Shown one piece after another: positions 1 through 10,975 of a stretch of 64,000 nucleotides of DNA. The notes beneath the pieces were generated by a model, which saw only the letters and a program-made list of their open reading frames with translations, was not told where the DNA came from and searched no databases. The stretch comes from Chenopodium formosanum (Eukaryota; Streptophyta; Magnoliopsida; Caryophyllales; Amaranthaceae): contig CM044874.1 of the NCBI GenBank assembly GCA_024500155.1, positions 44,490,384 to 44,554,383 on the forward strand. The letters are read 5' to 3'. Made by a program: the position numbers and the translations under genes. Position 1 is the first letter of the stretch. Every line of letters starts with the position of its first letter.

Positions 1-407
1 AATGTGACAGACATTGGAATATCTAATTTATTCAATTTTAATGTTATATATAATATTTTTATGGGGGCCAGTCTATAAAAATTACAAGTGGCAGATTTGG
101 GCCGGGGAGGTCGGGCCTCCACCCCCCCTCCCTCCCCCCCGTCTCTTCGCCTCTGGATGAGTGATTGAGGTGAGAGAGGAGGGAAGGTGATAAGGATATT
201 GTGGGTTAATGTTGTTGAAAAGGTGAGGGTAAATCATTCCGAGTGTAGTGTTAAAGTTGCCTAAAAAAGGAAACAGGTGAAGTAATAAGAAACTCCGAAA
301 AAGGAATACAGGTCTAGTAATTAAGAACGTAGGAAGTAATTCGCTGTGCTAGATTCTCAAGTTGAGCTACTAAGCGCTGACATAGGATTTTAGAGTTGGT
401 TCTCATT

Positions 408-520
408 CATTTACACGCACACGAAAGAAAGAAATAAGGGTATAAAAATTGCACACCCGCACACACACACAGAAGAATAAAGAAATAAAAGTATAAAACA
501 CACACACACGCACACAGAAG
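408..520. repeat. CA-rich microsatellite, degenerate repeated block
   Basis: Runs of CACACA occur three times, separated by related A-rich spacers containing GTATAAAA. This looks like an imperfect local duplication of a block of about 45-70 bases. It has no coding significance. Confidence 0.7.
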
Positions 521-1210
521 AAAATAGAAATTTGATCAAGAAAAGATATAAAATTCACAATTTTGCTTTCTAACCCGGCCCAAGTTTTCTTTCTCTTCAC
601 TCTTCATAGCTCCTCTCTTTAACAGCTCCTCTTCTTTGCCTTCACCCACCAAGGCAGCAGGCACATCATATGGCAGTGGTGCACTTGATTTCTGTTAAAA
701 TTTCACTGGACAATAGTGGCTTGATTTTCATCTTTCAGCCTCTTGGACCATCTGGAGAATTGTCCCTTCTCGAATCTCTCTTCCTGAACTTTCCTGTCCG
801 ATCTCTCCCTCCCATAATTTTTTAATGTTTACTTTCCCTGAATTTCACTGTGCTTACTGTGTTGCTCTTGAATAATAAAATTACTGAGCTGCCTGCCATG
901 ACTTATCATTGCACTAATTCAGTGAAATAAGCATCTAGTCGTTGTGGGACATATGTGAATAGCATAAATGTCTTATATATTTGATGGAATGTTTTTCTAA
1001 AAGGCTGTTTTGCTGACATTCTTAAGTCAGGAAAATGAATGTTTTTTCCCTATTTTCTGAATTTTTTTTTCTAATATTTGATATATTTCATTTCTAATAT
1101 CAACCTCCCCATTGTTGAAGTGAAAAATTTTGAGTTCCCAAATTAGATTTGGCCTGAGGATAAGCAATGCTTGGAATTCATAAGCTAAGTCATGTTGGTA
1201 AATGTTAGTC

Positions 1211-1326
1211 CTGTCTGAGCGCATTAAGTTTCGCTAGGCATGCTTCTGTGATCTGTTGGCCAAGCTCCCTGTCTGACCGCATTAAGTTTCGCTAGGCATG
1301 CTTCTGTGATCTGTTGGTCAAGCTCT
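1211..1326. repeat. 58-bp direct tandem duplication (two copies)
   Basis: Two adjacent 58-base units, 1211-1268 and 1269-1326, differ at about three positions. Each contains GCATTAAGTTTCGCTAGG. It lies in the presumed intron or upstream region of the zinc-knuckle gene. Function unknown. Confidence 0.85.
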
Positions 1327-2128
1327 TTAAGCCTTCTGAGTTGCGAAGAAGATGCTTGTGCATTTTGTATCATTTGATGAGAAGTTAACACTACACTTAG
1401 AAAGCAACATTGTCTTGTTGGTGTCTGTCTATTTGATGGTGATTCCAAAAAGTGTTGGAAGTTTGAAACCAGGACAACTTCAAAGCCACTGCTGTCTCTA
1501 ATAGGAATCGTTAAGGGATTGTACTTGGTTTAATAAAGAAACATGATATTTACGCTCTTATCTTTCCGAAAATATATACTACGGTATAAAAGATATGCTT
1601 ATTTTGTCTGCCACTTGTAGCATACAAGTACAACTTATAGTACTCCTTTTCTCTCTTTGTAGCCTAAGTAAGTTTGCTTTACTTTTTTCTCTGAAGTTGG
1701 GCTCAATGCCCATCTGGCATCCGCGCACTCTCTTTAAATCTATTTTCTCTTTATCTTTGTGCCTTTCTCTTATGTTAACTTTTAACAGAGATAGGAATAG
1801 CTTATTAATGTTCTGTAAAATTTTAAATCTGGCCCCTTACATCTCCCCTCGGTTTTTTAATGTTATACGGAATAATCACTTTTGGTTTGTGTAGCTGATC
1901 GCACTCATGGATTAAGGCTTTGATTAATCGATTTGGAAAATTGTTGAATCATCTTAAGTACATTTGTGGGTGTAAGCTTCTCAGTGATAGGGTTTCCTGC
2001 TAATGGATATATGCATAAATGCATGATACATGGTGCACCAACCTGTGGAACTTTTTTTTATTTTTCTGGCACTCTGGCTTATCATTATAAAGCTCCACTT
2101 GGTTAATAGTAGTTTTCATGGCTTCTAG

Positions 2129-2714
2129 GCACATGGCTGCTGAATGTAACTCAAAAACAATGTGTTGGAACTGCAAAGAACCAGGTCATCTATCTACTGA
2201 ATGCAAGAATCAACCTATTTGCCACTCCTGTGGGAAGATGGGTCATCTGGCCCGAGAGTGTCCTAAATCAAGCGATCCAAGAGTTTGCAGCAATTGTTTC
2301 CAGCCAGGCCATTTGACAGCAGACTGTATGAATGAAAAAGCATGCAACAAGTGCCGAAAACCTGGCCACCTTGCTCGTGATTGTCTCAATGAGCCTATTT
2401 GCAACTCCTGCAATTTGACTGGACATATGGCCCGCTATTGTCCTAATCTAACTTTCCTGCCACCATATCCACCACCATTGATGTTTAGGGGCCCTCCACC
2501 CATGCTTGGTGGCCCACCACCTATTCCTCCGCCCATTGCTGGGGGTCAATTGTATGATATCTTCTGTCAAAATTGTGGACGTCCAGGACACATAAGTCAT
2601 CAATGCATATACATGATTATGTGTGGTGCCTGTGGTGGCCGTGGTCATCGATCATTTGAATGCCCATCAGGTCCAATGCTTGATATGAATCATATGATCT
2701 ATCGGCGATTTTGA
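2129..2714 (+). CDS. CCHC zinc-knuckle protein (CNBP/GIS2-like), 3'-terminal exon
   Basis: This open frame encodes seven complete CCHC knuckles (C-x2-C-x4-H-x4-C), beginning CWNCKEPGHLSTEC and ending CGACGGRGHRSFEC, plus the second half of an eighth (GHMAAEC) at its very start. Knuckles 5 and 6 are separated by a proline-rich linker of about 40 residues. Proteins of this CNBP/GIS2 type bind single-stranded nucleic acid and take part in mRNA translation or turnover; that role is inferred from the family. The half knuckle shows that the exon continues from an upstream one. AG at 2127-2128 is a good acceptor, and base 2129 would complete a Gly codon in phase 2, restoring C-x2-C-x4-GH. The in-frame ATG at 2118 would then be intronic and not the start. 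The stop is TGA at 2712-2714. It is the only likely host gene here. Confidence 0.85.
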
Positions 2715-3095
2715 CAATTTACTAATATATGAAAAGTTCATTTATAGATTTACAAATTTTTGCTGAATACATAGTAGTATACTTATTGAACTTGGTCTTT
2801 TGAAAGAAATTGTATGTTCTATCATCACCCCTAATTCTCTGATCGTTCAGGTATGATGATTTTACATATTGGCCCTTTTGGATTGGTTTGGTTTGTTTTT
2901 CCTTTTTTCGGTTGGGAACAAACCATCATTAAAATAAGGGAGCAAAAAATAGTTTCAAGTTTCATACGATGCTTTGGATTGTTCGGCCCAAAAATGCCAA
3001 TATCTGGTTATTTTTGCTGACCAAGAAAATAATTTAGTTCGAGTGTACGACTTTTGTTTTTTGAAATTGGAGCATAGGGTGAACCAATTTTGTTA
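2715..3095. other. 3' UTR/flank of the CCHC gene
   Basis: AT-rich DNA that probably holds the 3' UTR and polyadenylation region. I see no canonical AATAAA close to the stop codon and no open frame with recognisable content. Confidence 0.4.
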
Positions 3096-3325
3096 GGATC
3101 CACTAGATCTAGCAATCCTGATCCAGACCCGATGACCCGATTTGATGACCTGACCCATGACCCGAAATTGACCTGAAAACAATGACCCAAAATCCGGAAT
3201 TGATCCGATCCATACCCGACCCAATGTGGAGTTGACCCGACCTTGACTCGAAACCCGAAGTTGACCTGACTCGATTATACCCAACCCAATGTTGACCCGA
3301 TACCCAAATTGACCCGACCTGAAAT
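3096..3325. repeat. Degenerate GACCCGA/TTGACCC short-period repeat
   Basis: About 230 bases made of variants of TGACCCGA, TTGACCTGA and TACCCAACCCAATG. Such GACCC-type arrays are common in plant intergenic and transposon DNA. The open frames on its minus strand come from the repetition and are not genes. Confidence 0.75.
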
Positions 3326-3441
3326 GTTCATAACAAAATGTTCAATACTACAAGATCTCATTGAAAAAGATAGCAACCACACTAATATTCTAACTATCCG
3401 ATACTATCGTACTCAAATATTCCACCCTTAAATTTTTGACA

Positions 3442-3802
3442 TCAAGCACGTGTTTCAGTTGGAGCCCAATCCACATAAGAACCAACAAATCCATCATCTT
3501 TGTTTGCTACATAAATATAAAAACAAAAATTACTATAAATATAACGTAAAAATATATAATTTAAAATCAATAATATAACCAAATACACTGTGTAAGTCTA
3601 TAAGTGCAACAATAAAGGAACATATGTTTTTAAAAAAAAAGAGTAAAAAATACTTACTTTCATAAGAGAATATCCAACTATGAGTAGTTATTAAAGCCTC
3701 CACATTTTCAGGAATGTAAGAACTTTTCCATTTATTCATTATTCGACTTCCTATGCTAAAAGTTGATTCCGAAGCAACGATTCGCTCCACACCTGAAATC
3801 AA
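3442..3802 (-). pseudogene. hAT-family transposase, C-terminal dimerisation-domain relic with intron
   Basis: On the minus strand, 3802 to 3658 encodes a segment with VASESTFSIGSR and ALITTHSW, the hallmark of the hAT C-terminal dimerisation region (RICESLEEPER/DAYSLEEPER-like plant proteins). At 3658 the frame meets a perfect donor (GTAAGT, 3657-3652). The next exon starts after an AG at 3508-3507 and runs 3506-3442, coding a tail with GSYVDWAP before TGA. The 151-base intron has a correct phase-1 join. Upstream of 3802 the DNA becomes LTR-like, so the catalytic part is absent. It could be the end of a domesticated gene, but a truncated transposon is more likely. Confidence 0.7.
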
Positions 3803-4347
3803 GACTGCTTAACCAAAATGGTAAACAGGGCGAATTAAAACAAAAAGGAAAACAAATTAGCAAAAACGCTAAGTATGTATAAGTGCAAGGCATGTAAATA
3901 CTTTTATTAGTCAAACATGCTTTCGAAATAACCATTTAACTTGTCACAAGTCACTTTTAAAATTAGACTTTCTAAAATTAAACCTTCCAAGGGTAGTATG
4001 TTCATCAATAAAAGCTTTTCAAACCAATAGATTTCCAATTTATAAACTTCCAATTTTAAAATATAATTCCAAATCAATTTTCCTCACCTAAGTGTGCACA
4101 CCCCCCAAGCAAAGTTATACTATACTCGAGGAAAGACCAGATCATACAAAGCTCATGGTCTTACTTAACCAGTCTCGGGTAGAGGGACAATTAAAATATC
4201 AAATACTCAAGCTCATAATGAGCTGCAAATTTTAAATTAACTCAATCAAATGACTTATAAATTAAACTAACTTTTATTTAAATAATCAACACTTTTGGAG
4301 TTTAAACCTTTAAATCATAAAATCATATATTTTAACAAGGAAGCCCC

Positions 4348-4519
4348 AGTTAATCTCTGGGATAAACAAAATTTGTTTATCACATGGCATTTTGGTAAAT
4401 AAATCAACAACTTTATCCAGTCATCATCACTGTAGGACCCACTTTTATGGAAAAAGTTGTTGATTTATTTACAAAATTGCCATGTGATAAACAAATTTTG
4501 TGAATCTCAGAGATTAACT
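4348..4519. mobile_element. Foldback MITE-like element, 172 bp
   Basis: The two halves are near-perfect inverted repeats of about 70 bases. The left arm starts AGTTAATCTCTGGGATAAAC and the right arm ends in the complement, GAGATTAACT; the core is only about 30 bases. The DNA would form a long hairpin. No open frame. I could not identify a TSD, so the superfamily is unassigned. Confidence 0.75.
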
Positions 4520-5172
4520 TGTATTTATCCTATTTTAACTCATCATAAAAAAAATCATTAACTTAAATATTCATATGTAACATTTATTCAAACAATCATT
4601 AAAACAAACATTTACCAAACACGCATTCAAAATTGTATCAAGAACCTAGCCACCTATACGTACCTTGATCACGAGAACAATTAAGGTACAATCACTAAAC
4701 TTGACAATTAAAATAACCTTAATTAATATAAGATTAACAAAATTAACACAAAACTATAAACACCTTTCTACTTGTGCATGAACTACATAAATATTAACCT
4801 CGTTTATTTTCAAACCACAAAATATGTTAGTATTAAAATAGAGCTACTAGTATTAAGGTTGCAACGTTAGTAGTACATGAGCCTTCCTTAAAATTATGAC
4901 ACTAATTTAATAGTATAAGTAATCATAATAATCATTGTATTTTGTAAGCTTGTGGCAAGGAAAAGGGGATGAAAGCATGAAGTGCTACTGCACCTTCTTA
5001 CAACAACAAGCCGCAACAATAGTTGGGCAGCTATTGGTGGCAGAACAAGGTAGCAGCAGTGATGTTTGTAGGTGGCGGCAAAGGTGGTTGTTCGGTGGCA
5101 GCAAGGAGGAAAGAAAGAGCAAGAAGTGAAGGAAAAACGTGTATCTTTGGGTGAGTAAGAGAGGCAATTTCT

Positions 5173-5173
<1 letters not shown>

Positions 5174-5207
<34 letters not shown>

Positions 5208-5216
5208 TGAGTAATT
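5174..5216. repeat. Poly-T tract
   Basis: An uninterrupted run of about 40 T lies in the presumed leader of the decayed minus-strand LTR. It may be a retroposition tail or simple slippage. Confidence 0.8.
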
Positions 5217-5484
5217 GAGGAGGATTGTGGGTCTATATATAGTCTTTAGAGAGTGGAAAAGATAGAGTTGAAGGTATGAAAATAAGATAAGTTTTGGGGT
5301 TTGTTAAAATACTTGGATCAAATTGAGTCTAGGTTAGTAGTTGGATTAGAAGATGAGAAGGAACTTGGATAAACACACATATGGTTGGAAGTATGAAGAT
5401 AGGAAGCAAAATGGACAATGAAGAAGAAGGCTAGAGGTTAATAAAATCATTAAATTAAAGCCATGGTTTTAGCTAGCTTCACGT

Positions 5485-7596
5485 TGTAGGGAATATTTCA
5501 AGCATTACCCCTAACTTGAACCCCATTGTGATCATACACTTAAGTACGGTGGCATCCAAAAGGAAAGAAGATAAAGCAAAAGAGTCGCCAACAAGTTTTA
5601 GGAACTTGTAAACCGTTCACAGGGTGAAGGTTACACCCTTAACGATCTAGGAGATCATCAACTCCAATAGGTCTGGAGTCATGACTGGTAGTTCGGGATG
5701 AAGGTACAAATCCAACCTAAAAGAGATTGAACCTGCCCTAATAATAGACCTCTACTTTATTCTGATCGTATTCATGTGCGCTTTTTGACTAACATGCAAA
5801 CAATACGATTAACCCTAAACCTGTTTATCTATGTTGGTTGAATATTAATGCACAAATAAATCTATTATTGACGATCACTTGAATTTATAATCAAATTAAC
5901 CCTAACAAGATTATTAATTATCTTATTAAGCGTGATTACAAGTACAAATTCCCTTTAAACATGCATAAAAGGTGTGATCAAGCAATAATAATAATATATA
6001 TCAAGCAACCTAATAATAATCATAATAAAAATAATCATAATAATAATAATTATAATAATCATAATCATGTTAAAGCATAATAATGATAGCAAGATCCTAG
6101 GCATGATACTAACAAGATTAATAACAAACCCTAGCATGTCACTAAGCAATAAAAATCAAAGCTTTAACCCTAACATTAATTATACTATTAGGAAAGACAA
6201 TAAAAGGCATCATAGAAATCATAATTGACATAATATTCTTTACCCTAAACATGAATTCTATATCATAATATCAATAAAACAATTAAAGCACTTACTTGGA
6301 TGCCTCGTATCTCTTTCTAATAAAAAAACACACACGTTAGTAACTTCAAGGAAAATATAAAATCAACAATTAAATTAAATAATTGAAAGAGAGATTTGGG
6401 ACCAAACCCTCAGAAATTAAAATTTTTCACGTCTAGGGCGAAGGGAACTTCAAATTTAGCTAGGTGTGTTTAGATCTTGTGAATGCGGAATTTTATATGT
6501 AAAAAGGTTGGTTTAGAAAGAGAGAGAGAATCAAGAAATTCTTGATGAGAGTTGGTGATAAGAACTGATGGTTGTTGAGAATTGATGATTGAAAACAGAA
6601 TTTTAAGAGGCTATTAATAGAGAAAATAAGTCAGATGGATAAAAAAACGAATTAGAGTTTTGACGAGAATAAAACACGATTAGCGCCAGACGCTGGACAT
6701 TAGCGCCAGACGCTAATGCTTGTCGTCAGGCGCTAATAATTAGTTTCACGCGTTTTTGTTTTTATCATATCTTTTGATCCAAAAGTCAAAATAAGGCATA
6801 TAATATGTCGTTAGAAAGGTCTTGAAGTCTACTTTCCAACCCAATTGGAATCAAATTAAAATATGTTTTAGATAGAAATATATGGCCGAAATAGTGGGAC
6901 AGTGTCAGTTTTGGATATATTTTCATATTCCATTCACATCTTTTTCGTTATAGCTCGGATTTAATATTATAATATATCATTGGAAAGATAATTTCAATAT
7001 CTATCCAATGATATAAAATTTTGATAAAGATTATGAGGCACAAAAATAAAATCTGACTATATTCCACTTCGTACAAAATAAGGATTCTAAAAAGGAGTAG
7101 TTTTATTCAATTTCAAACTCTTTGAAACATAATTATCAATCCTAACTCCATTAGGATTTAAAAGAACCTTCTAGAATATTCTAGAAGTCTATAATCAATC
7201 CTAATAGATTTAGGAATGATAATTAATAATAGGCCCTCCTCTAGATCATTGGGCCACATATAAAAACCAAACCGGACCCAGTTTAGTATTTTTCGCCATA
7301 ACTTCCTCATTATTCATCGGAATTGGGCTTATAATATATTGTTGGAAAGGTATTTTCAAGCCACATCCAACTACACCATTATTGGACCCTTATCATGGAC
7401 CAAAATAAATTGGAATGCACGTTTTTCAAAAATAGGGTAAGAAAAAAAATATTTTCAAAAACAGAAAGAAGAGATATTTTAAAAAAACATCCTCATCACT
7501 AGACTTTTCACACCTTCGCTCTGTTTGATAATCAAACGACATGAAAGGTATTCATCACTGGGTTTGGTTTTGGGGAGACACATTTGGGTGTCTACA
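5485..7596 (-). mobile_element. LTR of a Tat/Ogre-like element (minus strand), 2.1 kb
   Basis: The block begins TGTAGGGAAT and ends GGGTGTCTACA, giving complementary LTR ends TGTAG and CTACA. Read on the minus strand it starts TGTAGACACCC, a common start of plant Tat-group LTRs. It is preceded there (plus 7597-7615) by the purine-rich AAAGTGGAGGCTTC, as a polypurine tract should be. That makes it the 3' LTR of a minus-strand element. A TATA-like CTATTAATAG lies near 6610 on the minus strand. I did not find the partner LTR. The open frames inside are short and AT-driven. Confidence 0.6.
6681..6735. promoter_or_regulatory. GCGCCAGACGCT motif array in the LTR
   Basis: AGCGCCAGACGCT occurs at 6682-6694 and 6702-6714, followed by TTGTCGTCAGGCGCT at 6720-6734, in an otherwise very AT-rich LTR. 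The array is about 65-100 bases upstream of the TATA-like site on the minus strand, where an enhancer would sit. Related arrays occur at 53660-53755 and 63829-63925. Confidence 0.5.
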
Positions 7597-7823
7597 GAAG
7601 CCTCCACTTTGACTGAGTTTGGAGAAACCCAAGTTTCGAAAACAAAAGTCAAAGTATCGGTAGGGACGGAGAATGATTCAGAACGTTCTGCGATCCTAAA
7701 TCATTCTTTTAACGCCGATACCTGCAAACTAGAGTTAGTTAAAACAGATAGTTAAGAAACACGTATCTTGCTCCGTCGAGCACACGTCTCTGAGGGTAAC
7801 CGATTTGTTGTTGTTGCATTGCT
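7597..7823 (-). other. Internal end of the outer minus-strand element: PPT and hairpin
   Basis: On the minus strand this is the last part of the internal region before the LTR at 7596, ending in the purine-rich AAAGTGGAGGCTTC. A hairpin is visible: AGTATCGG (7653-7660) pairs with CCGATACCT (7715-7723), and GAGAATGATT (7670-7679) with AATCATTCTT (7699-7708). Element A interrupts it at 7823; the same DNA resumes at 52564. Confidence 0.5.
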
Positions 7824-7903
7824 TGTAATACCCCGTATTTTTAAAGTCGTTTACTAATTATTAAATATGGATTTTTCCGAAATATTTTATTATACAAAAT
7901 ACC

Positions 7904-7911
7904 TTTTTTTT

Positions 7912-7943
<32 letters not shown>

Positions 7944-10843
7944 AAGGAAAACGATAGAGCAATTTTATTAAGAGAAATCTAATCCCACCAAAGTCAAGAT
8001 ACTTTGAGGGAAGGAGTCAAGTTGTACATACTCCAAACAATCACCGGTATCCCCTCTAGCAACTAGGTGAGCAACCGTATTACAAGAACGCTTAACATGA
8101 GTAATAATACAACTATCAAACCAAGCTCTATCGTACCTAATCTCATCATAGATAATAAACAACGGAGAAAGCCCTTTAAAGCTCGAATTCACCTGCTTAA
8201 CGACATTAATCGCATCACATTCCACCCAAATATTTTTAAAGCCTAACCTTCGTGCAAGTCTCAGGGCATACAATACCGCCATAGCTTCGATATACTCTGG
8301 CTGAGCACCCCACGCCTTCTTCGTGGCTGTGCAAACCAGTCTTCCACTCGTGTCACGCCCCACCACGCCAAGACCAGCAGCACCACTACTCGGCACATGA
8401 GCATCCGAGTTAAATTTGACACAACCCAGTGGGGGAGGGTGCTGCTCGTAACCCCTGCATTACCAATAGCTGTAGGAAAGACTCTTGATGCATACACATT
8501 ATAATCTTGAACCAATTTACAAAAGCCTGCAGCAAGCATAACAAAATTTGGCCTCTCGTCATCAAACACAAGCAAATTCCTACACCTCCACGCTTCCCAC
8601 ATGAGAATGGCCATCGAGCATACCACCTCTTTGCTAAATTTATTTGTTAGCCACTCCCACCTCGATGCAAAAGAATCAGCAGGAGCCTCAAACACATTTG
8701 CTTGTAATTCACTCTTGTCCCATATGTCCTTAGCCGCCTCACACTCAAATAAAGCATGAATAATTGTTTCATTTGCAGCACCACAGATTTGGCACGAGCC
8801 CTCATTCACAATATGACGATATCGCAACCTATCTTTCACAGCCAAATTCCCCTTCACCGCACTCCATATGAAGTGCTGCAATTTAGGGGGACCATGAAGC
8901 TTTCAGACAGATTTCCACACATCTTCACTAATGCTTTCGTCAAGACCCTCCAAGCCACCCAATTTTGCAAGCCAATAACCATATTTTACCCTATACAAAC
9001 CATCCTTCGTTCCACCTCAATACCTCAAGTCAGCAGTAGGCACAGATGGCAGAGGAGTAGCCAGAATCGGGGCACACCATTCAGCTCCAACCAAGTTTGT
9101 GATTTTTGAAGTATCCCAATCACTCCTATCCTCGTGTAAGAGCTCGCAGACTTTCAAACCTCCCCTATTCACCTCTCCCATGGGAATTTTGCACGGTTTA
9201 CCTTCCACCAATAACCATATATCTGCCCAAACATCAATACTAGAACCATTGCCAACTCTCCAGACCAGACCATCACGCAATAGACCCTTCGCACCCCACA
9301 TGCTTCTCCATGAAAAACTCGGATCGAAACCCCTATTTGCCTCAATCACAGAAGAATTTTTGAAGTATTTAGCCTTCAAAATTTTATGAAGCAACGAAGA
9401 CTCATTTGTGTGCAACCTCCACACCTGTTTTGCAAGAAGAGCATTATTAAAACACTTAAGATTACGGAAATTCATGCCCCCCTTCGCCTTAGGTAAACAC
9501 AATTTTTCCCAATTTTGCCAATGTAGCTTTTTCTCATTTTCCCTCGAGCCCCACCAAAACTTGCATAATAGAGAGTGAATCTCATCAATAAGACCATCAG
9601 GCACTCTAAAAATACTCATCATATATGTAGGGATAGCTTATGCCACGGCTTTGATGAGAACCTCTTTTCCCGGTCTCGACATCAACCTCTCTTTCCACCC
9701 ATTCACCTTCTTCCGAATCCTCTCCTTTAAGCAGGCAAAAATCGCTTTTTTAGACTTACCAATAATAGTCGGCAAACCTAAATATTTCTCATGTTTCTCC
9801 ACCTCTCTAACTCCAAGAGTCTCAATAATCAATTGTCTCCTTTCCACTGACACACACTTGCTAAACGCAACCTCCATCTTATCTAGATTGACTTTCTAAC
9901 CAGACGCTCTTTCATACCTACTGATGATTTCAGCAGTTTTCGAGCATTCCTGCAGAGTATCTTTAGCAAACAAGATACTATCGTCAGCAAAAAACAAGTG
10001 AGAGACACTCGGAGCAGACCGACAAACTTTCACCCCACTTATCATCTTCTCCCTAGCAGCCTTCGTAATTAAACTAGAAAAAGCATCAGCACACAGCAGA
10101 AAAAGATACGGAGAAATAGGGTCCCCCTGTCGTAAACCCCGGGTAGGAGTCACCTTCCCTGAAATATCACCATTTACCTTGAAAGAAAAAGAAACACTAG
10201 AGATGCATTTCATAATTCTTTTAATCCATTCTGCACAAAAACCCATTTTTCCCATAACTTTTTCTAAGAAAATCCATTCAACCCTGTCGTATGCCTTACT
10301 CATATCCAGCTTTAGAGCCACCGAACCATGTCTACCCTCCCCTTTTCTCTTCATATGATGGAAAATTTCAAAAGCAATTAGGGCATTATCCGTAATCAAT
10401 CTACCCGGAACAAAAACACTCTGATTTACAGAAATAATATCATTTAAGATGGGTTTCAATTTATTAGCCAGAGTTTTTGATATTATTTTGTAAATCTAAT
10501 TACAACAGCTAATAGGTCTATACTCTGTCAAAAATTTTGGATCATCACATTTCGGAATAAGAACAATACACGTCCGATTAATTTCAGCAATATCAACCGA
10601 ACCATTCCACCAATTTTTAACCAGAGTAATAATATCAGGACCAAAAATATGCCAAAATTTCTGAAAGAAAAGAGCATGCATACCATCAGTGCCCGGTGCT
10701 TTGTTTGGGTGCATTTGAAAGAGAGCGTTTTTAATTTCTTCCGCACTTGGTTCATGCCTCAAAGCTGCGTTCATTTCCTCCGAAACCACATTATTCACGC
10801 CCTCCAAAGCCTCATCAAAACCCGAAGGATTTTCCGAACTACT
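7904..10843 (-). mobile_element. LINE1: 5'-truncated L1-type retrotransposon with RNase H
   Basis: A minus-strand LINE ends in an A tail (plus-strand T run 7904-7942) preceded by AATAAA in the sense direction. Only the reverse-transcriptase and later part of ORF2 remains; endonuclease and ORF1 are absent, so the copy is truncated at about 10843, as is usual for target-primed reverse transcription. It lies inside the 5' LTR of element A. No TSD can be shown because the target was also deleted. Confidence 0.88.
7968..10807 (-). pseudogene. LINE1 ORF2 fragment: reverse transcriptase, zf-RVT, RNase H
   Basis: The protein reads from an NKAPGTDG motif through RT core blocks (PISCCN, SVFVPGRLI, LDMSKAYDRVEW, LRQGDPISPYLF) to the catalytic FFADDSILF, then the thumb, a zinc-binding zf-RVT segment (CQICGAANE...H) near 8800, and a plant-type RNase H (GLGVVGRDTSG, EALA-like EAMAVLYALRLA, CNTVAHLVAR) ending near 7968. 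One reading frame runs from 10807 to about 8440, broken by nonsense codons at about 10494, 9896, 9638 and 9017. A frameshift near 8440 moves RNase H to another frame. Where the ancestral codon is clear (CAG to TAG, CAA to TAA) the change is C to T. The protein would copy LINE RNA at the target site; this copy is dead. Confidence 0.88.
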
Positions 10844-10854
10844 ACTACTTCCTA

Positions 10855-10875
10855 TTATTATTATTATTATTATTA

Positions 10876-10951
<76 letters not shown>

Positions 10952-10975
10952 TACTACTACTACTACTACTACTGT
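10855..10975. repeat. (TTA)n/(CTA)n microsatellite in the A 5' LTR
   Basis: About 30 TTA units grade into ACT and GTT trinucleotides. The homologous array in the 3' LTR (from about 51097) is present, so it is part of the LTR family. It produces long but meaningless poly-Tyr/Leu/Asn frames. Confidence 0.9.

Larger units (their letters stand above)
1..2128. other. Upstream/intronic DNA of the CCHC gene, no coding exon recognised
   Basis: No exon can be assigned with confidence. A pyrimidine-rich C tract lies at about 118-140. A CT-rich stretch at about 590-660 could be a transcription start or 5' UTR, which is only a guess. The last ~90 bases are T-rich and end in the TTCTAG that I read as the 3' splice site of the zinc-knuckle exon. 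I searched for the first zinc knuckle and the basic or RS-like N-terminus that this protein family usually has, and did not find them, so the first coding exon is missing, very diverged, or outside the window. Confidence 0.5.
3803..5250 (-). repeat. Decayed LTR related to that of element A
   Basis: Read on the minus strand, this stretch follows the same order of landmarks as the LTR of the Tekay element A: a TTTGTATGA-GTCTTTCC block, the string CTTGGGGGGTGTGCACAC, TCGAAAGCATGTTT, then a short-spaced block ending near CCATTTTGGTTAAG. Identity is low, with many indels. The minus strand also has a TATATATA near 5234-5241. The relic runs straight into the hAT fragment at 3802. Borders are approximate and no TSD was found. 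Confidence 0.5.

Noticed and set aside
7525..7755. 76-residue plus-strand frame at the LTR/PPT border
   Set aside because: It crosses the LTR end and PPT of a minus-strand element, so coding is implausible.
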